Assembly (NCBI GenBank): GCA_963693315.1
Contig: OY856186.1
Coordinates: forward strand, 88,975,534-89,039,533
Origin: Diogma glabrata
Taxonomy: Eukaryota > Arthropoda > Insecta > Diptera > Cylindrotomidae
Direction of reading: 5' to 3'
Length of the DNA: 64,000 bases
This document shows positions 1 to 11,120 of the stretch, piece by piece (the stretch's first letter is position 1; every line of letters begins with the position of its first letter). The notes beneath the pieces are model-generated. The model saw only the letters and a program-made list of their open reading frames with translations, made no database searches and had not been told where the DNA came from. The translations under genes were made by a program, and so were the position numbers.

Positions 1-2
1 AA

Positions 3-290
3 GACATTCATTTACAAGTAAAGTGTGTGATTCTTAATATTATACTTTATGGTGCGCCAATTTGGTGGGATATTGCTTTGTGTCATAAAAAGAAATTTCA
101 AATAATTCAAAACAAATTTCTAAAAACTAAATATAAACGCCCTAGAAGATATAGCTCTTTAAGACTGCACAACGAATTAAATATGTAGCTTGTCAATGTA
201 GTTGCTATGGAGCTTAAAGACAGATATATAAATAAATTAAATTATATTGAAAATCAATTAAGAAACGCACTTAGTTTTACTACCACTTAA
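3..290 (+). pseudogene. Jockey-type non-LTR reverse transcriptase, C-terminal tail
   Basis: The frame beginning at base 3 reads the region just after the reverse-transcriptase domain of Jockey/CR1-like retrotransposons. It shows the hallmark LYGAPIWWD (family pattern: P-[LM]-x-Y-[GA]-x-P-[IV]-W), followed by a helix with QIIQNKFLK (family: LQxxQNKxLR) and a later RPRRYSSLRLHNEL stretch. An in-frame TAG follows NELNM, and the frame then stays open to a TAA at 288-290, so the copy is dead. The catalytic RT and endonuclease parts would lie to the left of the window. The following 100-200 bases may be its 3' UTR. The assignment to the non-LTR class is secure; the exact clade (Jockey, CR1 or L2) is inferred. 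Confidence 0.75.
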
Positions 291-753
291 TTTTTGCAAT
301 GTAGATATTAAGTTTATATTTAAGTAGGTTAGGTAAATAAATGTAAGTTTTTATTAGTTACTAAGCAGACTGAACTGCATTTTGAATATATAAACATTCT
401 TTTTTTGATTTAGAATAATTAATTTAAAATAAATTATTATTTTCCGTAAACAACTTAATTTATAATATATGTTACGCGTTTCGAACATATATGTTCATTT
501 TCAAAATATTGTAAATATATCAAAATAAAATAATAAATTCTTTTTTTTATTTATTTTTCGCAATACTCGTTATAATTAATTTCACCTGCTGTAAAGTTTA
601 CTATTAGAAGCAGATCTCAGAAAATTATTAATTTTGTACAATTGTATTCTAAAAAATTTAAAGTCAATAAAGGATTATTATTAAAAACAAAGAATTTTTT
701 CACAATTTCTGCGCCCTTCAAATAAAACGCCCTAAGCGAGCGCCTAGTCCTAT
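291..753. other. AT-rich stretch without a gene
   Basis: No coding signal is seen. The first part probably holds the 3' UTR of the retrotransposon tail on its left; no poly(A) end or target duplication could be placed. Confidence 0.4.
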
Positions 754-920
754 TAGATGGTAGATGGTAGATAGTAGATGGTAAACGGTAGATGGTAGAT
801 AGTAGATTACAGATGGTAGATGATAGATGGTAGATTGTAAATGGTGGATGTTAAATAGTAGATGGTAGATTGTTGGTGGAAGGTGGTAGACGGAGAAGGT
901 AAGTGGTATATGGTAGTAGT
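754..920 (+). repeat. degenerate 7-bp minisatellite (GATGGTA)n
   Basis: About 24 imperfect tandem copies of GATGGTA, with substitutions such as GATAGTA, GATTGTA and GGTGGAA that increase toward the right edge. The array ends next to the left end of the (TA)n-carrying repeat family at 932. The open frames across it are a by-product of the 7-bp period and are not genes. Confidence 0.85.
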
Positions 921-931
921 GGCAGATTTTT

Positions 932-1890
<959 letters not shown>

Positions 1891-2319
1891 AAAACCTTTT
1901 ACATATCTTACAAAGCCTAATATATGTGAAAATTAAAAAAATGAAAATTTATATAAAATTGATATTGAATTTTGTTTTAGTTTTGTTGACATTTACTTGC
2001 AAATACTATTCGAACAAATTGATAGATCTTTGTGCGATAGGCGTTCAAAAAGATCTATATATGAAAAACATTTTAGGGAGCTATTATATAATTTACCAAC
2101 CGAATAATTAGTTAGTGTTAATTAAACAGTAAAATTAAGCATGTAAATTCCTATAAAAATAACAGATATGTATAAACTTTAATAAAACATGTGTTAATAT
2201 CACACAGCGTTTAAAAAAATTCATATTTAATAACATAAAACCATAATGATCACCCCCAAATCTAATTAACCAAATTTTTGCTCTTCATGGTTATTTAGAT
2301 ATTGTATATATAAAAGAAA
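1891..2319. other. AT-rich stretch without a gene
   Basis: No recognisable element and no coding signal beyond a short chance ORF. Confidence 0.4.
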
Positions 2320-2448
2320 AATTGCGAAGATTGCATTTGTATGCAATTTTTCAATTTATTTGTATTGTTTTTATTTTGAATTTTTGTTTTGTATTCAAAT
2401 TGCATATAGAACCAATTACATATGTTATTAGGAATTTTGTTTTGTTTT
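2320..2448 (+). repeat. 129-bp direct repeat, first copy
   Basis: It starts at AATTGCGAAGATTGC and is repeated essentially without change at 2625-2753, with 176 bases in between. The second copy abuts the left fragment of the (TA)n repeat family. Near-identity points to a recent duplication or to the flanks of a small insertion. Confidence 0.85.
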
Positions 2449-2624
2449 TGAAAAATTAAACGATTATGTGGGTGATTTGGGAAACTATTTTATATGTATT
2501 TCGGAAACGATCTTGGTATTGTATAACAATAGATAACTAAATAAAACAATGCGCGTATGGAAAATGTTTAATAGGTGATGAAAATTTTAATATGTATATA
2601 TGTATGGCGTTGCGTTAGATGTAT

Positions 2625-2753
2625 AATTGCGAAGATTGCATTTGTATGCAATTTTTCAATTTATTTGTATTGTTTTTATTTTGAATTTTTGTTTTGTATT
2701 CAAATTGCATATAGAACCAATTACATATGTTATTAGGAATTTTGTTTTGTTTT
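2625..2753 (+). repeat. 129-bp direct repeat, second copy
   Basis: Second copy of the repeat at 2320-2448, in the same orientation; it ends at TTTTGTTTT, just before ACGTAGATTTCATATAT. Confidence 0.85.
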
Positions 2754-3428
2754 ACGTAGATTTCATATATTAGGTACACGGTTAAAAAAAAAGGTATAAA
2801 ATTGATCAATTTTAGATATTCATATAAGTCCACACCCAAAATGTTATAAAGTTAATATATCCACTATTTATAAAATTTTATACCAAAGTTTATTGAGTGT
2901 ATATATTACATGGTATTAAAACTTTGATAAAGCTAAGTATTAAACTAATATCAAATGATATAGAATTTTTTCATAATAATGAGTTATAAATTTAATACAA
3001 TAAACTTATTAAACGAATTTATAAGTTTTGTGTATTAAATTAACTACGTTTTTCTATTAAATTTTTAATATTTATTTATAATCAATTTGATACTAAATAT
3101 TTATCAATAATTCATATTTAAAATGTATTAGCTCGATAAACAAAAGCGATTGATTTAATAGAGAAGTAGATATAACATTAATATCTATTCAGAATACAAG
3201 ATTGGTTTAAAACAATGAAAGATTAAGGTTGCATTTTTTTCCTTTATTAATATCACATAATTATTATTGTCACATTTTTTTCATCAACTTCCTTATAATA
3301 ATTTTTACATTTATTATATTATTTGGTATTAACATATGGATGTTATTCTTATTATAATTGGTATTATTTTATATTTATATTGCTTTATTTATATATATTT
3401 ATATATTTAAATATTTATTTAGTTATAT

Positions 3429-3430
3429 AT

Positions 3431-3473
<43 letters not shown>

Positions 3474-3474
3474 T
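3429..3474. repeat. (TTTA)n microsatellite
   Basis: About eleven tandem TTTA units within the 2.8-kb element. Confidence 0.9.
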
Positions 3475-3584
3475 ATATATATGTAATTATATATTTATAT
3501 ACTTTATAAATGTGTATTTATATTTAAATTTTTATTGTTGATAACTATGTATTAGGTATTGTTGTATTTCATCTTTTGTTTTTC

Positions 3585-4245
3585 CTATAGCTGATAAGGT
3601 GCTTTTATACTTGAATCCCCAATATAATCTTCGTTGCGTAAGTCAGTCTGAAGAAATTAAATAATGAAAAAAAAAGAAAATGTATATTAAACTTTAAAAA
3701 CAATTAAAAAATATTATTTTTAGTTGTAGTGTAAAAGTATTAATTTATATCACTAAAACTTTTTAGTGATATAAATTAATACTAAAACTAAAAATCAATA
3801 GTTGTATGCTAGCCATCGAAGGTAACCTATTAAATAAAACTTGAACGGATACCTGATTAAAAATAAATAAAAATTCCTTACCTGTTTATGAACTAGTAAA
3901 TTAGTAACGGCTTGCTCGTCCGTCATCCGATAAAATTTTACACGTTCAGCTGGAGATGGTGGCAACAGACGCAATAAATTATTAAGTGAGAGTTTGGGTG
4001 TCCCAATCTATATTTTTAAAACAAGAACATTTAGTATGATATTTCAATTTACAAGCTAATTGGCGAATTACCTTTATTTCTGTCGGCTGCCATATATAAC
4101 AGTTTTTCTCCGGAGCTTTTGACGTTTATTTGATGTTTATTTAATTTTTGTATTGATCCAAATCTAAACTCAGAGTCAAAACCAATCTTTCGTTTTTAAA
4201 TTTAATACCCAGAAAACCGCCTTTTGTTGTATTAAACAATAAATC
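3585..4245 (-). pseudogene. decayed spliced gene inside the 2.8-kb element, at least three exons
   Basis: Three minus-strand exons join in the same phase. Exon A is 4245-4072, with acceptor TTTCAG and donor GTAATT. Exon B is 4007-3882, with acceptor TATAG and donor GTAAGG. Exon C is 3647-3585, with acceptor TTCTTCAG, ending in TAG. Exons A and B are 174 and 126 nt, both multiples of three, separated by a 64-nt intron. Exon B reads smoothly, for example SLNNLLRLLPPSPAERV and MTDEQAVTNLLVHKQ; exon C ends SSIKAPYQL. Exon A contains two in-frame TAA codons, so the gene is probably dead. A further exon may end at the donor CTG-GTAAGT near 4890. The protein family is not recognised; it could be the transposase of the element or a captured host gene. 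Confidence 0.45.
3736..3783. repeat. perfect 23-bp inverted repeat, 2-nt spacer
   Basis: The arms 3736-3758 and 3761-3783 are exact reverse complements with only CT between them. The hairpin lies in the intron between exons B and C of the gene remnant on the minus strand. Confidence 0.95.
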
Positions 4246-4643
4246 CTGAAAATTAAATTGAATTTTAAAAACAAATAAATATATGATTAAAATAAACATG
4301 CTGCAGTGCTTAAAACCCGAAATCTAAAAAACTGTTCGTTCAAATTCTGACTTTGAAAATTTAATAGAATGCATAAATAATAAATGAGGACCACTTTGGA
4401 CATTGGATTTTTTATATTATTAAGGAATAAAGTAATTTTAACTATAATACAATAAAGAATCTCGATCCACATAAGTTTGTGTGTTGCAGATTTAGAAATC
4501 GCGATATATCCATTAAAATTGTTGTGAAATCAATAAACAACATTATTGATCCACAATGAATTATAAACAAATAGAAATTATATTGTGCAACATAATTAGG
4601 TTACCAATTTCTATATGCTATTCTATATTCATTTCTATATGCG

Positions 4644-4857
4644 TACAAATGGAATAGTTTGCCGGAACACTTAGTCTCAGGTGGCTTCAACCCACAGATG
4701 TTTAAAAAAAGCGTTAATCTACACCTCAGAACGCCAGTTGTTGTGGGACCCAGGTCTAGACCTAGGTCTTAAAAGGTATTTATGTGTTGTTGTGACACAT
4801 ATTCTAAACCCTATTACACAACACATTTTATTAAAAAAAAAAAAAAAAAAATATATA
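4644..4857 (+). mobile_element. 3' end of a non-LTR retrotransposon with poly(A)
   Basis: The frame 4644-4772 reads a typical C-terminal end of CR1/Jockey-like ORF2: YKWNSLPEHLV, then FKKSVNLHL, ending RPRS and a stop (family pattern: W-N-x-LP-x-x-V ... FK-x-x-L). A 3' UTR with TATGTGTTGTTGTGACACAT and ACACAACACATTTTAT leads to a run of about 18 A. The same 3' UTR recurs at 15361-15487 and 61681-61800, and weakly at 30205-30275. It is a 5'-truncated insertion lying in a presumed intron of the gene remnant around it. Confidence 0.75.
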
Positions 4858-5883
4858 TATATAAAGGTAACACATAATATAAAATTTTTAACTTACCAGA
4901 ATAAACAATCCGTATATGCAAAATTCGGTACATTCACAATAACTTTTAGTTTTTAAAAATTTTCAATTTGCACTGTTACAAAAAAAAACACTTATTGTTC
5001 TGTAAATTGTTCGGTTTGGGTAACTAAACAAATACTTAATTTTTCACCTTCACTTTCTACACGTGTTTGAATTTATAATGCAAACAAAATAAATCTCTGT
5101 GGTCGTTAGAAGTTAAAATAGCTTATATCTTAAAAATATAAAATTTATACTTAGTACCATATTAAAATAATAAGTTAATATATTTATTTTATACCTGCTT
5201 TTATTAATAACGGTTGAAACAAAAATAATTTATAACTTGACATTATTAAATAAATAATTTTAAATTATCAGCATACCCATAGTATTTAGTTTAAATAAAT
5301 ATTTTGTATTAAATTAATGTTACTTGTGTATAAATTTTGTTAATATTTTGCAGTAGTATAAAACTAATCAGAAATCGTTTTAAATTAATACGAAAAATGT
5401 ATTAATTTTTTCCAAAAAAATATAAAACTGTCTTTAATATAAGTTTTGTATTAATTTTATAATAAAACTGATAAAAATATCATTAATAATTTCATAAAAT
5501 ATTAAATTAATAAGAAAATTCATATTAATACCTTTTATAGGAATCAAGTTATTAAAAATAATACCCAAAATTTTTAACCGTGTAGATTTCATATATGCCA
5601 AACGACTATATATGTAAAGCGGAGACGGAAAAAAAAAAAAAAATTATATATATATATTATAACTGCCCTGATACGGAGCCAGTTATTATATTGGACCTTT
5701 AAAGAAATATAATATGCTAGAAATTTTCCTAGCACGCCGGATATCTATTTATCCCCGGTACGACCCTTGAGATTGGGAATCTCTTATTTTGTATAATTAG
5801 CCTGTCATCAAAATACCCAAGTTAAAACACACAAAAAAAAAACTAAATTTCAATACTAATATAAAATAAAACAATAACTTATC

Positions 5884-6134
5884 TTAAATTGTTGATTGAT
5901 GATCTGGTTCATCAAAATTTCTTGCTAATTCCACTGTTTCATCAATAACTTTTATATATTTTTTTCCTTGCAATACTAAAAATATCTTTCAATGATTTCA
6001 ATAAATCTTGTTCTTCTGAGTGCAAATTCTCGACGTGTGATGTTAGACGTTCTGGTGTTTTTAAATCTTCTTTACAAATCGGACATAAAAAATCCTTCCA
6101 AGATATCATTATCACTATCAAAAGGATTAGCCAT
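5884..6134 (-). pseudogene. Rbsn-5: Rabenosyn-5-like N-terminal zinc-finger exon, frameshifted
   Basis: Rabenosyn-5 is a Rab4/Rab5 effector of early endosomes; its N-terminus has a C2H2 finger ahead of the FYVE domain. Here the minus strand starts MANPFDSDNDILEG at 6134. After a one-base shift in a T run it continues FLCPICKEDL, then SHVENLHSEEQDLL and SLKDIFSIARKK, matching the family pattern EGFLCP-x-C-x-x-DL ... H-x-x-x-H. A second shift in an A run leads to VIDETVELARNF and DEPDHQ. The end, AATTTAAG followed by ATAAGT, looks like an exon end with a mutated donor (GTAAGT expected). No FYVE domain was found nearby. With two shifts inside a transposon nest it is best read as a duplicated, dead gene fragment. 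Sequencing indels in homopolymers are the alternative. Confidence 0.55.
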
Positions 6135-6580
6135 TATAAATTTAAAATAATACTACATCATTTATCCTCAACCACTTTATTCTTTAGATGCAACAAACAT
6201 TTTTGTTTTGATCATAGAAATTGGATCAAAATTATTTTACTTCATACAATAATTAACCTGTCAGAATAAGTGGAATAACTTATTATTAAACTGTGTTAAA
6301 ATTATTTGAAAATATTCTTTATGTTTCCAGACACAAAATTTAATTCTATTTAACTATAAGCTATGTTTATTTAATGTTTAAAACAAGAACAATTGAACAT
6401 TTTCTTTTTAATCACAAAACTGGAATGAACCTTTTTAAAATTGCAAAATGTGATTTTGCTTTTGACATCTTATGATGTCAAAACAAAATCGGGTAATACT
6501 TGAAATTCAGCAATGATTAACAACGACGTCTGTTCATTAGTATTGGAAATAAAAATTTAGTACGTTCGTTGGCTTTTTAT

Positions 6581-6736
6581 AATATATTCAAAATCAATTA
6601 GCAGTTAGGTTGGGAAAATTTTAAAAGTACTATTAATGTAAAAATGAACGGAAATTAATGTAATACATTTCTATTGAATTGAAAACAAAGAGGAATTTGG
6701 TTTTATTATTGTTTTGCGATTATTGCGATCGTTACA
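6581..6736 (+). repeat. 156-bp direct repeat, left copy
   Basis: It begins AATATATTCAAAATC and ends GCGATCGTTACA, and is repeated at 7390-7545 with no difference seen. The pair flanks 653 bases. No PBS or PPT was seen next to the inner edges, so a retroelement reading is not supported. Confidence 0.85.
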
Positions 6737-7389
6737 CCATGAATTCAAGGTAAAAATCAAGATTTCTACTCTTGAAATCACAAAAACGTCGCCATCCCCT
6801 CCATGACAGAAACCACCAAAGCACTATTAAACTTAAACTAATAATAGAAATTCTAATAACTAATAAAAAAAAATTATAATAACTAAGTAATATTAAATAT
6901 AACACCTATTTAAATTCTAAAAACCGAGAATTAAATTTATAACTATAATAACTAATGATTAAGAATATATGTTTAATTTATGACAACTAATGATTCTAAC
7001 ACTAAATTTAATTTTATAAAAAAAATATATTGAAAAACTTAGGCTTGGTATATAGGAAACAGACGCTAGAGATTTCGATGGTAAAACCCGCAAAATCATG
7101 ACTCGCAATCACCAACAATAGTAAAACCAACTCTCAACAAAAAAAAATGGAGCCAGTACGACGGAAATGTAAAAAGGATGAAAGCACAAAAACGAAAAAA
7201 AACAACGAACGCCCAATTCGAAAACATACAAGATTTTCTTGCAAAAACAAACTTTGTAAAGGAACAAAAAGGACCACCGTCGTAGCCAATCTTTGCTGAA
7301 TCTTTCACAAAAATTCCTAAAACATTATATATGTAAAAGTATAATCTATTTATTTAATTTCAGATATACTGAAATAATTATATTATATT
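6737..7389. other. 653-bp spacer between direct repeats
   Basis: AT-rich, with many short AACTAATAA-like runs at 6835-7010 and a slightly more GC-rich part at 7075-7300. No family was recognised, and the short ORF on the minus strand has no support. Confidence 0.35.
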
Positions 7390-7545
7390 AATATATTCAA
7401 AATCAATTAGCAGTTAGGTTGGGAAAATTTTAAAAGTACTATTAATGTAAAAATGAACGGAAATTAATGTAATACATTTCTATTGAATTGAAAACAAAGA
7501 GGAATTTGGTTTTATTATTGTTTTGCGATTATTGCGATCGTTACA
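7390..7545 (+). repeat. 156-bp direct repeat, right copy
   Basis: Second copy of 6581-6736. Its right edge is also the point where the (TA)n family copy resumes. Confidence 0.85.
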
Positions 7546-8171
7546 ATATATAACGATATGAGGTATAACGGAATTTAGCGGCACTCTCACGGTTGCATTT
7601 TTCGACCTAGACCAAAATTTTTTTCTGAGCGTATTGCGGCAAACAATTTCTTGGATAAGTTCGACAACTGGCCATATCCGGGTACAGGCTAAGAGTCTAG
7701 AGCCTTGAAACTGTCAAAAACAAAGCGTTATAACGGCCGTTTGGGGCAAATTATGTAAAAAAATTTCTAAATATTAATTATTTGAACATATTTCTATCAT
7801 TTTTTAAAAAGCCAGATATCTGCAATAAAAGGTTCTTTAGCTATCTGCAATAAACTGTGTGAAGTACAACGGCATTTTGCGGCACTTTCACGGTCGCATT
7901 TTTTCACTTACGCTAAAAATATTTTCTGGGTATGTTGCGGCAAACAGTTTCCTGAATATGTTTGACAATTTTGGCCATATCGGGGTACAGGCTAAGTGCT
8001 TAGAGCCCAAAAACTGTATAAAATAATGTTTATTTTTAAAGTTTGTTTAATACTTCTGTTTTTAATTAGTGTTTTTTATAAAGTAATCTGATAAATCCGA
8101 TTCTAATTGCACACATAACTGTCTGATCCCGAAATCTACATATTTCTAGCGGATATACCTGCCGCTCGGAC

Positions 8172-10423
8172 TTTTTTTTTTAATCAAATCGTGAATTACA
8201 TAACATTACAAAGTTACATATCATTACAAACTAATATATAATTCATTTGGTATGTCATAACTTTTGAAGTGCATTTTATTGAATGTTATTGATGACTTGT
8301 GACCTAATAACAAACGAATCACACAAGGTGGTACTAATTTCGTCTTTCTTTTCCTCTAGCGTTGAATATGAATATTTTTAGTTATACATAAAATGACTTA
8401 GAATTCAAAAAACTTTATTTGATAACGAGATGGAAAGTATTGTAAAAATAATCTAAATATTTAAAACTTGATTGTATGATTAACTTACATTTATCACTTA
8501 TTTGCTTGTAAATTTTTATTATCTAATGGTGCTTGAATGTGCTAGAAAATATGTCACAACGAAACTATGTGCTTTCTAATTTGTTGATAGGGTTTATCAG
8601 TTCCTGGCTGTAATCCTCTTAAGTTAAATAAAATGTGAATATAACAATATAAAAAAATTTCAACAACAAGTTAACAATATAATATAGAGTAAAGATTATA
8701 ATTTTTTAATGAATTGTATATATGTACACAAAAAACAAATATCTAAATTTTCTATTACAGCTTAAATTATTTAGGTTATATATTTTAGATTCCATGCAAT
8801 ATGGACACCACAGGGGTGGAACAATCATAATAGAAAAATAGTTGCGAATTAGCAGACCGAAAAAGTAAAGAAATAAAATTCATTTTAATCCGAAAATCCT
8901 ATAAAAGAAAATTCATTTGAACTTTAAATAACGATATTATTGTACACTGAATTTATTTGTTCGTAAAACTTATCTTTTGTTAAATTTGAAAAGTGAATAT
9001 CAAAATGTATTAAAGAAATTAAAGGTTAAATAGATGGTTCGTCTAGAAAATTAACACCTACGGTTAAGAATTACTGTACGTACTTATGATCTTAGTAACT
9101 TTTTTATTTTATTATCACGATTCACGTTGAATCGATGCAGTGTTATTTCTAAAAACAAAACAAAAGAATCGAATTTGAGACACGCGAGCTTAGCATTTTG
9201 AATAAAATTGAAATAAAAAATAAATAAACAAATAAAAAAAGTCTACTGAATGCTCGATTTCCGGTTAAATTCTTTATTGTTATTTTGCAAATTCAAGTAA
9301 ATTAAAACGTCTGCAATAAATTAACTTAACAACTAAATCTTTTTTTTAACTTTATGTGACATGAAATAACGAACAAATTAGAAATGAAATTAAATAGTTT
9401 TATTTATACAAATACGAGTTGAGTAAAAGTTAGTTGGTTATAGTAATGTTTATTATGCTAATGGAAATTGCGGTGTTAGTGGTTCAAGTGTTTTTTTAAA
9501 AACTTACAATATTAGTCTTATAATTATTGTTGATTGCCGAGGCAAACACTTTGAAAGTTTTTGATAAAATCATAGCCTAAATCATTTGTATTATACGCCA
9601 CCATAATTTTGAACATTTAAATTTCAATTTATGTCTACAGTTTGTAGTAACTAAAAATTTATTTATTATGTGATAAATATTTCGCAAAACAACATTTGCT
9701 TTAATTGTTGCTATTTGGAGGAAGCTTATTTCCTTTAGGAGAGAGGAAAGGATGGAACTTTCCTACCTAAATAGGCAACTACTGTACCAAGCTCTCGTTA
9801 GAAGACCATTCGTTTCACCATTTTTAAAATCGATTATCTGAGCTTATGTTAATTAGCATTTAGAAACTTCAAGAAATTGAAGTGACAAAAGAAAGCTGTT
9901 TGTGTAGCATGAAGTTGATAACAGAAAAAATTGAATTTTTATGCCGTTTTCGTCATTATACATCAAACTATTATTTTTTCGTTGGATCTTACATAGTTTT
10001 CATGGCCGTTAATAAGTTCTATAAGTTTGATGAAGCTCCTGACTATTTCATAAAGTTTGATTTTTAAGTAGCTTTAAAAATTTTTTGTTTTGTTTACAAT
10101 AAAAACTACAAGAAACACTAGAAAATTTGTCATAACTCCGTTTTTCAACAACTTTGCCACAAAACAAGAATCATTATTCCACGCCTGTGCTACCTGGAGA
10201 TTAAATGATTCAAGCAGGATATTTAAATCATAAAATTGAAGAATTGCTTAGCTTTCAATACATATATACCAAAACTTGCTTAATACCAATATTAGTTACA
10301 ACTTGTATATGTTAGGACTTTGGGTTTCACAAAGCACCGAAGAAATATTAGGACAAGGAAGCAACGAGTAAATTATATAGATCACGCATTTAATTTTTAA
10401 GAGACACTGTACAACATTAGGAA
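8172..10423. other. 2.2 kb of AT-rich DNA without a recognised gene
   Basis: Both strands were read. Only short ORFs of about 60 codons or fewer occur, with no recognisable motif, no strong exon with flanking splice sites, and no terminal repeats. Confidence 0.4.
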
Positions 10424-10604
10424 ACACATAATGAAAACACTTGTTCTTGCGGAAATTAAAAATTAAAAAACTTTTTATATTTTTTTAAATAACTCTTCCG
10501 ACGATGTCCTAAGAAGACGAAATGATCATCGAATTATTTAAAAAAATACAAAAAGTTTTTTAATTTTTAATTTGCACAAGAACAAGTTGTTTTTCATTAT
10601 GTTA
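10424..10604. repeat. fold-back element (long imperfect inverted repeat)
   Basis: Two arms of roughly 65-70 bases, about 10424-10490 and 10534-10604, are near-reverse complements. They carry CATAATGAAAA and ACTTGTTCTTG on the left and CAAGAACAAGT and TTTTCATTATG on the right. The loop (CTCTTCCGACGATGTCC and following) is about 42 bases. It could be a MITE or an RNA hairpin; no target duplication was resolved. Confidence 0.8.
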
Positions 10605-11120
10605 TTCATAAAATTGCACCAAGTGCCCGCGGAGAAAGTGTTAGACACTACAAGTTTTATAGACGTCTGATCATTTATAGAAACTGATAAAAATACTGAT
10701 CATATCATTGTGCTCATATAGTCCAACTCCAAATTGCCGTCTTCATTTAATAAAAAAGTAAAAAGTTCTTACGATAGAAATTGGATGCAATAAAATATGT
10801 CAACACGCTTCGTTGATCTTAGAACTTGATCACACTATAATCAATAAACGGACAACATCTCTTAGAAATTGGCATTTAATATAAAAACTCTTTTATCCAC
10901 GACTGCTATAGAATATATTCATTCCCTGTGTGTATCTTACATTGCAATGTTATACATTCTCTGAACTGTTGTAGCATATACCAATCGTTAAATATTCTAT
11001 AGTTCGTTAAATGTTCCCCTAACAAAATCAAATCTTAACATTTGTTGCTATAGTAATATAAAAAGGCAAGAATTAGAACAATATGTAAAATATAAAATTT
11101 AACGTGAAAATGTTTTTCGG

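Larger units (their letters stand above)
2776..5583 (-). mobile_element. 2.8-kb element with ACACGGTTAAAAA terminal inverted repeats
   Basis: The left end reads ACACGGTTAAAAA and the right end TTTTTAACCGTGT. Subterminal sequence on both sides is AT-rich and loosely inverted. The stretch AGATTTCATATAT lies just outside both ends (2759-2771 and 5584-5596), but five extra bases separate it from the left terminus, so a long target duplication is possible and not proved. The minus strand carries a decayed multi-exon gene (3585-4245), and a non-LTR 3' fragment (4644-4857) is inserted within. The superfamily is not recognised. Confidence 0.55.
5656..7545. other. 1.9-kb segment splitting repeat copy 4
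   Basis: The segment starts where the TA tract of repeat copy 4 stops and ends where its right half resumes (AACGATATGAGG). It contains the Rabenosyn-5-like fragment and a 156-bp direct repeat pair. No terminal inverted repeats or LTRs were found, so the nature of the insertion is open. The first 150 bases (TTATAACTGCCCTGATACGG onward) are less AT-rich than their surroundings and may be the end of an unrecognised element. Confidence 0.45.
2754..8171 (+). repeat. copy 4 of the (TA)n repeat family, split by insertions
   Basis: Three separated pieces match the family in order. The left end is GTAGATTTCATATAT at 2757-2771. The motifs CCAAACGACTATATATG and GCGGAGACGG lie at about 5584-5655, running into a short TA tract. 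The right half is at 7546-8171, from AACGATATGAGG to the terminal GCGGATATACCTGCCGCTCGGAC followed by a T run. The gaps hold a 2.8-kb element (2776-5583) and a 1.9-kb segment (about 5656-7545). The right half carries the CACTCTCACGG to CCATATC module twice (about 7560-7700 and 7875-8000), an internal duplication absent from the other copies. Confidence 0.7.

Noticed and set aside
6470..6490. Short palindrome CATCTTATGATGTC as a regulatory site
   Set aside because: Too short and isolated in AT-rich DNA to support a call.
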